From contig NZ_VIUE01000005.1 in the NCBI RefSeq assembly GCF_007828215.1, positions 124,001-188,000 on the forward strand: a stretch of 64,000 bases of DNA, in the 5' to 3' direction. Source of the stretch: Pseudomonas sp. SJZ074. GTDB taxonomy: Bacteria > Pseudomonadota > Gammaproteobacteria > Pseudomonadales > Pseudomonadaceae. Below, piece by piece: positions 57,890 through 64,000 of this stretch. Each line of letters opens with the position of its first letter. Within the stretch, counting starts at the first letter, position 1. A program made the position numbers and the translations under genes. The notes beneath the pieces were generated by a model. That model was given only the letters and a program-made list of their open reading frames with translations. It did not search any database and was not told the DNA's origin.

Positions 57890-58905
57890 TGAAAGCGGCG
57901 CATCCTGAAGTGGTAGCAGCGACTCGCGTGAACCCCGGTGAGACCCTGCGTCAAGCCCGCGAAAGCAATGGTTGGTCGCTGGCCCAAGTAGCCCTCAAGC
58001 TCAATCTCACCGTGGCTTCCCTGAGCAATCTGGAAGCGGGCGCGTTCGACAAATTGCCGGGGCATACCTTTGCCCGGGGCTACATCCGTGCCTACGCCAA
58101 ATTACTCGACATGGACCAGACCATGCTGGTCCAGCAATTCGATCAGTACACCGGGTCCGACGCCCAGGGCAGCAATGTGCACAGCCTGGGTCGCATCGAG
58201 GAGCCGGTGCGTGTTTCCCACACCATTTTGCGAATCGTCAGCCTGCTATTGCTGATTGCGGTGATTGGGGGCGGTTTCGTCTGGTGGCAGGATCAAGCCT
58301 CGCTACGCAGTAAGGAATCGGTCGCCATGGCGCCGGAGCACGTGGAAGTGGAGGGCGCCGACGGCACCACGCGGATCCATCCGCTGGACGAGCCGGAGGA
58401 CCAGGCTGTGCTCGAAGGCCAGGCGGAAGGCGAAACCAGCCTGGCATTGCCGCAAGGCCAGGACGGCGCTGATGCCGAAGCCGGTGCCGAGCAGGGCGCG
58501 CCTGCCGCCCCGGCTGTTGCCCCCGCTGTGCCCGGCACTCCCGCTCCTACCACCAGCGCACCGGTGGCCCCGAGCACACCTGCGCCGACCGTGGCTGCTC
58601 CGGCGCCTGCTACTTCGGCAGCTCCGGCAGCGACGCCGGCAGCTCCCGTGGCGCCGGCCGCAGGTGAAGGCCAGGTGCAGATTCAATTCACCGCCGACTG
58701 CTGGACGCAGGTTACCGACGGCAACGGCAAGGTGCTGTTCAGTGGGCTCAAGCGCAAGGGCGACAGCACTACCATCAATGGCAAGCCACCATTCGCCGTA
58801 CGCCTGGGCTATGCCCGTGGCGCGCAGGTCAGCTACAACGGCCAGCCGGTCGACGTCGCTCCGTTCACCAGTGGCGAGACCGCTCGCCTGAAGTTGGGTC
58901 AATAA
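57886..58905 (+). CDS. rodZ: Cell-shape protein RodZ
   Basis: 339 residues. Cytoplasmic XRE-like domain (LRQARESNGWSLAQVALKLNLTVASLSNLEAG), a membrane helix near 110-132, a long Pro/Ala-rich periplasmic linker and a beta-rich DUF4115 domain (FTADCWTQVTDGNGKVLFSG). Links MreB to the elongasome. Confidence 0.94.
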   Translation: MMKAAHPEVVAATRVNPGETLRQARESNGWSLAQVALKLNLTVASLSNLEAGAFDKLPGHTFARGYIRAYAKLLDMDQTMLVQQFDQYTGSDAQGSNVHSLGRIEEPVRVSHTILRIVSLLLLIAVIGGGFVWWQDQASLRSKESVAMAPEHVEVEGADGTTRIHPLDEPEDQAVLEGQAEGETSLALPQGQDGADAEAGAEQGAPAAPAVAPAVPGTPAPTTSAPVAPSTPAPTVAAPAPATSAAPAATPAAPVAPAAGEGQVQIQFTADCWTQVTDGNGKVLFSGLKRKGDSTTINGKPPFAVRLGYARGAQVSYNGQPVDVAPFTSGETARLKLGQ

Positions 58906-58908
58906 GTC

Positions 58909-60018
58909 ATGCACGGCGAATCTCCAATCAAACGTCGCGAATCCCGCAAGATCTGGGTTGGTAACGTGCCCGTGGGCGGCGATGCGCCTATCGCTGTGCA
59001 GAGCATGACCAACAGCGACACCAATGACGTGGCCGCCACGGTCGCGCAGATCAACCGTCTGGAAGCCGCCGGTGTCGACATCGTGCGGGTTTCCGTGCCG
59101 GACATGGACGCTGCCGAGGCGTTCGGCAAAATCAAGCAACTGGTCAAGGTTCCCCTGGTGGCCGATATCCACTTCGACTACCGCATCGCCCTGCGCGTGG
59201 CCGAGCTGGGCGTCGATTGCCTGCGCATCAACCCGGGTAACATCGGTCGTGAAGACCGCGTGCGCGCCGTGGTGGATGCTGCCCGCGACCGTGGCATCCC
59301 GATTCGCATCGGTGTGAACGCCGGTTCCCTGGAAAAAGACCTGCAAAAGAAATATGGCGAACCTACACCGGCGGCCCTGGTGGAGTCGGCGCTGCGCCAT
59401 GTCGAGCACCTCGAACGGCTGAATTTCCAGGATTTCAAGGTCAGCGTGAAAGCCTCCGACGTGTTCATGGCCGTCGAAGCCTATCGCCTGCTGGCCAAGG
59501 AAATCGTTCAGCCCCTGCACCTGGGCATCACCGAAGCCGGTGGGTTGCGTTCGGGCACGGTGAAATCCGCCGTCGGCCTCGGTATGCTGCTCGCCGAAGG
59601 AATTGGCGATACCATCCGCATCTCGTTGGCGGCTGATCCGGTCGAGGAAGTGAAAGTCGGCTACGACATTCTCAAGTCCCTGCACCTGCGTTCCCGTGGC
59701 ATCAACTTCATCGCCTGCCCGAGCTGCTCGCGGCAGAATTTCGATGTGGTCAAGACCATGAACGAGCTGGAGGGGCGACTCGAAGACCTGCTGGTGCCGT
59801 TGGATGTCGCGGTGATCGGCTGTGTGGTCAACGGGCCGGGCGAAGCCAAGGAGGCCCATATCGGCCTCACCGGCGGTACGCCGAATCTGATTTACATTGA
59901 CGGCAAGCCGTCGCAGAAGTTGACGAATGACAATCTGGTGGATGAGCTGGAACGGCTGATCCGCGAGAAAGCGGCCGAAAAGGTCGAAGCCGACGCTGCG
60001 GTCATCGCGCGCGGTTAA
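58909..60018 (+). CDS. ispG: 4-hydroxy-3-methylbut-2-en-1-yl diphosphate synthase IspG
   Basis: 369 residues. [31 protein letters not shown] at the start and the [4Fe-4S] cysteines in CPSCSR and [13 protein letters not shown]. Penultimate step of the MEP isoprenoid pathway. Three bases after rodZ. Confidence 0.97.
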   Translation: MHGESPIKRRESRKIWVGNVPVGGDAPIAVQSMTNSDTNDVAATVAQINRLEAAGVDIVRVSVPDMDAAEAFGKIKQLVKVPLVADIHFDYRIALRVAELGVDCLRINPGNIGREDRVRAVVDAARDRGIPIRIGVNAGSLEKDLQKKYGEPTPAALVESALRHVEHLERLNFQDFKVSVKASDVFMAVEAYRLLAKEIVQPLHLGITEAGGLRSGTVKSAVGLGMLLAEGIGDTIRISLAADPVEEVKVGYDILKSLHLRSRGINFIACPSCSRQNFDVVKTMNELEGRLEDLLVPLDVAVIGCVVNGPGEAKEAHIGLTGGTPNLIYIDGKPSQKLTNDNLVDELERLIREKAAEKVEADAAVIARG

Positions 60019-60040
60019 GTCGAAAGATTAAGGAATAGAC

Positions 60041-61330
60041 GTGAGCAAGTCTCTGCAAGCCATTCGTGGCATGAACGACATCCTGCCCGAGCAGACGCCC
60101 CTGTGGCGCTATTTCGAGGGCACCGTGGCGCGCCTGCTGGATAACTACGGTTATCGGCAGATCCGCATGCCAATCGTCGAGTTCACCGAGCTGTTCAAGC
60201 GCTCCATCGGCGAAGTGACCGACATCGTCGAAAAAGAGATGTACACCTTCGAGGACCGCAATGGCGACTCCCTGACCCTGCGCCCCGAAGGCACGGCGGC
60301 CTGTGTGCGTGCAGTGCTCGAACACGGCATTACCGGTGGCGGCCAGGTGCAGAAGCTCTGGTACATCGGTCCGATGTTCCGTCACGAGCGGCCGCAGAAG
60401 GGTCGCTATCGTCAGTTCCACCAGATCGGCCTGGAAGTGTTCAACCTCGACGGTCCGGACATCGATGCCGAGCTGATCGTCATGACCTGGCGCCTGTGGG
60501 GCGAGCTGGGCCTTCGTGACGCGGTCAAGCTTGAGCTCAACAGCCTGGGCACCAGCGAGTCCCGTGGCCGCTACCGTGAGGCGTTGGTGGAATTTCTTTC
60601 CGCGCACCTGGACAAGCTCGACGAAGACAGCCAACGCCGTCTGAAGACCAATCCGTTGCGCGTGCTCGACACCAAGAACGCCGATACCCAGGCGATCCTG
60701 GCTGACGCGCCGAAAATGGCCGACTACCTCGACGACGAATCCCGTGCGCACTTCGAAGGCTTGAAGGCGCGCCTGGACGCCGTGGGCATTCCTTACGTGA
60801 TCAACCCCAAGTTGGTCCGTGGCCTGGATTACTACAGCAAGACCGTCTTCGAATGGGTGACCGACAAGCTTGGCGCCCAGGGCACCGTGTGTGCCGGCGG
60901 CCGCTACGACGGCCTGGTGGAGCAGATGGGTGGCAAGCCGACGCCAGGCGTGGGCTTTGCCATGGGCATCGAGCGTCTGGTGCTGATGCTTGAAGCCCTG
61001 GACAAGGTGCCGGAAGCGCTTTCCCGTCAGGTCGACGTCTACCTGTGTGCTTTCGGTGAAGCGGCCGAACTGGCGGCCCTGGCGCTGAGCGAACGGGTCC
61101 GCGATCAGTTGCCTGGCCTGCGCCTGCAGATCAACGCCGGTGGCGGCAGCTTCAAGAGCCAGTTCAAGAAGGCCGACAAGAGCGGTGCGCTGTATGCACT
61201 GATCCTGGGTGACGACGAACTGGCCCAACAAGTGGTAGGTTTCAAACCCCTGCGTGGCCAGGGCGAACAACAAAGTATTGCCTGGGATGCACTTGCTGCA
61301 CACCTGGCCACCTGCGTCGTGCAGGGTTGA
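60041..61330 (+). CDS. hisS: Histidyl-tRNA synthetase
   Basis: 429 residues from a GTG (AAGGAATAGAC upstream). Class II motifs: [28 protein letters not shown], histidine motif [15 protein letters not shown] and [14 protein letters not shown], then the anticodon domain. Confidence 0.97.
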   Translation: MSKSLQAIRGMNDILPEQTPLWRYFEGTVARLLDNYGYRQIRMPIVEFTELFKRSIGEVTDIVEKEMYTFEDRNGDSLTLRPEGTAACVRAVLEHGITGGGQVQKLWYIGPMFRHERPQKGRYRQFHQIGLEVFNLDGPDIDAELIVMTWRLWGELGLRDAVKLELNSLGTSESRGRYREALVEFLSAHLDKLDEDSQRRLKTNPLRVLDTKNADTQAILADAPKMADYLDDESRAHFEGLKARLDAVGIPYVINPKLVRGLDYYSKTVFEWVTDKLGAQGTVCAGGRYDGLVEQMGGKPTPGVGFAMGIERLVLMLEALDKVPEALSRQVDVYLCAFGEAAELAALALSERVRDQLPGLRLQINAGGGSFKSQFKKADKSGALYALILGDDELAQQVVGFKPLRGQGEQQSIAWDALAAHLATCVVQG

Positions 61331-61371
61331 AGCTGTCTAAACAGCCGATTTAGCGATTAAGGAGTATTGGG

Positions 61372-62013
61372 GTGTCGAGTACCGAAGATGAACAGCTGGC
61401 GGATTTGAAGGACTGGTGGAGTCGTAACGGCAAGCCGCTGGTCACTGGCGGCCTGTTGGCGCTGGTCATCGTATTCGGCTGGCAGGCGTTCCAGAAATAC
61501 CAGAGCAACCAGTCGCAAGGCGCCTCGATGCTCTATCAGCAGTTGCTGGAAACCACCCTGACCCCGGACGGCAAGCCTGACGCCGCCCGCGTGGCGGACC
61601 TGGCTGGCAAGCTCAACAGCGAATACGGCGGCACCGCCTACGCGCAGTACGGTCGTCTGTTCGTGGCCAAGGTCGCGGTAGACAGCGGCAAGCTGGACGA
61701 CGCGGCCACCGAGCTCAAGGGGATCGTCGACAAGCCTGCCAATCCGACCCTGGGTGAAGTGGCGCGTCAGCGCCTGGCGCAGGTGCTGGCGGCTCAGAAC
61801 AAGACCGAAGATGCATTGAAGCTGCTCGACGGCGATGCCGACAAGGCGTTCCTGGCGACCCGCGAAGAACTCAAGGGCGACTTGCTGGTACAGCTGGGTC
61901 GTGCTGATGAGGCCTATGCGGCCTACCAAAAAGCCAAGGCTGCGCTGTCGGACGAAGCCGCAGTCGGTGGCCTGCAAATCAAGCTGGACGACCTGGCCAA
62001 AGGGGATGCGTGA
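61372..62013 (+). CDS. yfgM: YfgM-family ancillary protein of periplasmic folding
   Basis: 213 residues from a GTG with AAGGAG upstream. One N-terminal membrane helix (PLVTGGLLALVIVFGWQAF), then periplasmic TPR-like repeats. Interacts with the Sec translocon in E. coli. Ends one base before the bamB start. Confidence 0.93.
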   Translation: MSSTEDEQLADLKDWWSRNGKPLVTGGLLALVIVFGWQAFQKYQSNQSQGASMLYQQLLETTLTPDGKPDAARVADLAGKLNSEYGGTAYAQYGRLFVAKVAVDSGKLDDAATELKGIVDKPANPTLGEVARQRLAQVLAAQNKTEDALKLLDGDADKAFLATREELKGDLLVQLGRADEAYAAYQKAKAALSDEAAVGGLQIKLDDLAKGDA

Positions 62014-62014
62014 C

Positions 62015-63157
62015 GTGATCCGTTGGAAACATGCAGCATTGCTGGCTCTGGCCATTCTGGCCGCGGGTTGCAGCAGCAACAGCAAGAAAGAACTGCCGCC
62101 GGCTGAACTGACCGACTTCAAAGAAGAAGTCGTGCTGCAGAAGCAGTGGAGCCGCTCCATCGGCGACGGCCAGGGCGAAACCTACAACATGCTGGTGCCG
62201 GCCATCGACGGCGACACCATCTATGCCGGTGACGTCACGGGCGTGGTGATGGCGATGGATCGCCTGAACGGCGACGTCAAATGGGAAAAAGATCTTGAGC
62301 TGCCGGTGTCCGGCGCCGTTGGCGTGGGTTACGGGCTGGTCATGATCGGCACGCTCAAGGGGGAAATCGTCGCCCTGGACGCCAGCAACGGTGAAGAGAA
62401 ATGGCGCGCCCGCGTGACCAGCGAAGTACTCGCACCGCCGGCTTCCAACGGTGATGTGGTGGTGGTCCAGACCCAGGATGACCGTCTGATCGGCCTGGAT
62501 GCTGCTACCGGCAACCAGCGCTGGTTGTACGACAGCACTCCGGCGGTCCTGACCCTGCGTGGCACCAGCGCGCCGATCGTTACCAACCGCCTCGCGGTGG
62601 CCGGGTTGTCCACCGGTAAAGTGGTTGCCCTGGACATCTCCAACGGCGTGCCGGTGTGGGAGCAGCGTGTTGCCGTTCCACAAGGTCGTTCGGAACTGGA
62701 GCGCGTGGTCGACATCGATGGCGGCCTGCTGCTGTCCGGCGGCACGATCTACGTCGCCAGCTACCAGGGTCGCGTCGCGGCGCTGGACCTGGAAAGCGGT
62801 CGTCCGTTGTGGCAGCGCGATGCGTCCAGCTACGCCGGTGTCGCCCAGGGTTTCGGCAGCGTCTATGTCAGCCTGTCCTCGGGCACGGTTGAAGGCGTCG
62901 ACGAACGTTCCACCACCGCATTGTGGAGCAACGATTCCCTGGCCCGCCGTCAACTGTCGGCTCCGGAAGTGTTCTCCAGCTACGTTGCAGTCGGTGACCT
63001 GGAAGGTTACCTGCACCTGCTGAGCCAGGTGGACGGTCGTTTCGTCGGCCGCGAGCGTATCGACAGCGACGGCCTGCGTGCCCGTCCGCTGGTGGCAGGC
63101 AACATGATTTATGTGTATGGCAACAGCGGCAAACTGGAAGCCCTGACCATCAAGTAA
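62015..63157 (+). CDS. bamB: Outer-membrane assembly lipoprotein BamB
   Basis: 380 residues from the GTG at 62015 (GGGG nine bases upstream); ATG 62006 is an in-frame alternative. Lipobox LAAGCSSNS and an eight-bladed PQQ-type beta-propeller (repeats such as GDTIYAGDVTGVVMAMDRLNGDVKW). Part of the BAM complex that inserts outer-membrane barrels. Confidence 0.96.
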   Translation: MIRWKHAALLALAILAAGCSSNSKKELPPAELTDFKEEVVLQKQWSRSIGDGQGETYNMLVPAIDGDTIYAGDVTGVVMAMDRLNGDVKWEKDLELPVSGAVGVGYGLVMIGTLKGEIVALDASNGEEKWRARVTSEVLAPPASNGDVVVVQTQDDRLIGLDAATGNQRWLYDSTPAVLTLRGTSAPIVTNRLAVAGLSTGKVVALDISNGVPVWEQRVAVPQGRSELERVVDIDGGLLLSGGTIYVASYQGRVAALDLESGRPLWQRDASSYAGVAQGFGSVYVSLSSGTVEGVDERSTTALWSNDSLARRQLSAPEVFSSYVAVGDLEGYLHLLSQVDGRFVGRERIDSDGLRARPLVAGNMIYVYGNSGKLEALTIK

Positions 63158-63195
63158 GACTATGCTTGGGGCTAGATCTCAAGCGGCCCGTCCAT

Positions 63196-63283
63196 TGTGA
63201 GAGCGGGCTTGCTCGCGAATACGGTGTATCAGAAGAGAATTTGTTAACTGACACACCGCATTCGTGAGCAAGCCCGCTCTCAC
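63196..63283. repeat. REP pair (REPIN), GAGAGC variant
   Basis: Direct REP 63196-63219 and inverted REP 63261-63283. Both carry TGTGAGAGCGGG in place of TGTGGGAGCGGG, a matched change in both arms, so hairpin pairing is kept. Confidence 0.85.
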
Positions 63284-63302
63284 AGGACTGCCTCCGAGCA
63301 CC

Positions 63303-63326
63303 AGCCGCTGCCTCGCAGCGGCTTTT
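63303..63326 (+). terminator. Intrinsic terminator after bamB
   Basis: Stem AGCCGCTG with CAGCGGCT, then TTTTGTATTTT. Lies about 145 bases after the bamB stop and 33 bases before der, with the REP pair between it and bamB. Confidence 0.75.
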
Positions 63327-63358
63327 GTATTTTCTGAAATAACGAAGTGGAGAGCCGC

Positions 63359-64000
63359 ATGGTTCCCGTAATCGCCCTGGTGGGCCGACCGAACGTCGGC
63401 AAGTCCACCTTGTTCAATCGCCTGACCAGGACTCGAGACGCCATCGTTGGCGACTTGTCCGGTCTGACCCGTGATCGCCAATACGGTGAGGCCAAGTGGC
63501 AAGGGCGTACCTACATCCTGATCGACACCGGCGGTATCTCCGGTGATGAACATGGCATGGACGAAAAAATGGCCGAGCAGTCGCTGCTCGCCATTGAAGA
63601 AGCGGATGTGGTGCTGTTCCTGGTAGACGCCAAGGCTGGTTTTACTGCCGCCGACCAGATGATCGCCGAGCATTTGCGCAAACGTAACAAGCGCTCCCAC
63701 GTGGTCGCCAACAAGGTCGACAATATCGATCCGGACATGGCCCGCGCCGAGTTCGCGCCGTTGGGCATGGGCCAGGCGATTCCGATTGCCGGTGCCCACG
63801 GTCGCGGCATCAGCCAGTTGCTGGAAGTCGCCCTGGCTGATTTCCCGAAAGACGACGAAGACGAGCCGGAAGAAGGCGAAGAAGAGGTCGTTGCCGAAGG
63901 CGAGGAAGCCAAGCGCATTCCGGGCCCGAGCGAAAAGGACGGGATCAAGATCGCGATCATCGGCCGTCCGAACGTGGGCAAGTCGACGCTGGTCAACCGC
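63359..64000 (+). CDS. der: Ribosome-assembly GTPase Der (EngA), 3' end cut by the window
   Basis: The first 214 codons of Der. First GTPase domain with [22 protein letters not shown] and NKVD; an acidic linker ([14 protein letters not shown]); and the start of the second GTPase domain [15 protein letters not shown] at the window end. GTG-GAGAG precedes the ATG. Acts in 50S subunit maturation. The gene continues beyond base 64000. Confidence 0.96.
   Translation, partial: MVPVIALVGRPNVGKSTLFNRLTRTRDAIVGDLSGLTRDRQYGEAKWQGRTYILIDTGGISGDEHGMDEKMAEQSLLAIEEADVVLFLVDAKAGFTAADQMIAEHLRKRNKRSHVVANKVDNIDPDMARAEFAPLGMGQAIPIAGAHGRGISQLLEVALADFPKDDEDEPEEGEEEVVAEGEEAKRIPGPSEKDGIKIAIIGRPNVGKSTLVNR

Overview
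The window looks like chromosomal DNA of a Pseudomonas of the P. fluorescens group. The basis is high-GC coding throughout, the block orders queA-tgt-yajC-secD-secF, suhB-trmJ-cysE-iscRSUA-hscBA-fdx-iscX-ndk and rlmN-pilF-rodZ-ispG-hisS-yfgM-bamB-der, and many short inverted repeats of the REP type built on TGTGGGAGCGGGCTTGCTCG. This is an assignment from family and synteny recognition; no database search was run.

Layout. 0.1-4.2 kb: a C4-dicarboxylate TRAP transporter operon (dctP-dctQ-dctM) on the minus strand with a second, diverged dctP at its end. 4.6-8.0 kb: a PH-domain protein, a large PLP-dependent Orn/Lys/Arg decarboxylase and a DUF488 protein. 8.2-18.1 kb is an accessory stretch: a 1098-residue HTH-ATPase-TPR regulator faces a MACPF pore-forming-type protein plus an unknown partner across an intergenic region full of CTGATACC repeats. 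It is followed by a PD-(D/E)XK nuclease-like protein with a DUF4256 protein, a short EamA transporter, and a small protein with a YopT-type Cys-His-Asp triad. 18.1-27.5 kb: a LysR regulator facing a SnoaL/SDR pair, a response regulator + hybrid histidine kinase + TonB receptor operon, and a PAS-GGDEF protein.

27.5-32.3 kb is a bacteriocin island: two nearly identical S-type pyocin bodies carry two different colicin E3-type rRNase tails, each with its own immunity gene. One immunity protein is E3-like and the other is not. Around them lie DUF2442 and DUF6429 genes, a displaced scrap of an E3-type tail, a DUF6429 remnant and a 110-bp direct repeat. 32.3-35.0 kb: a Rof-like antiterminator and a DapA-like lyase/class II aldolase operon opposite an XRE-cupin regulator. 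35.2-38.1 kb is an AT-richer island: a TauE/SafE exporter, a candidate heme-oxygenase-like diiron enzyme and a divergent LysR regulator. 38.1-40.3 kb holds repeated segments, a DUF6124 gene, a membrane-anchored hypothetical gene with a broken partial copy, and a small hypothetical gene.

From 40.6 kb (tRNA-Leu) to the right edge the window is conserved core: queuosine tRNA modification, the Sec auxiliary membrane complex, iron-sulfur cluster assembly with its IscR regulator and a recognisable IscR site, tRNA/rRNA methylation, cell shape, isoprenoid synthesis, outer-membrane assembly and the GTPase Der, which is cut by the window end. The strongest leads for new biology are the MACPF locus with its regulator and iterated operator, the twin pyocins with unlike immunities, the YopT-like protein, and the HDO-exporter-LysR cassette.
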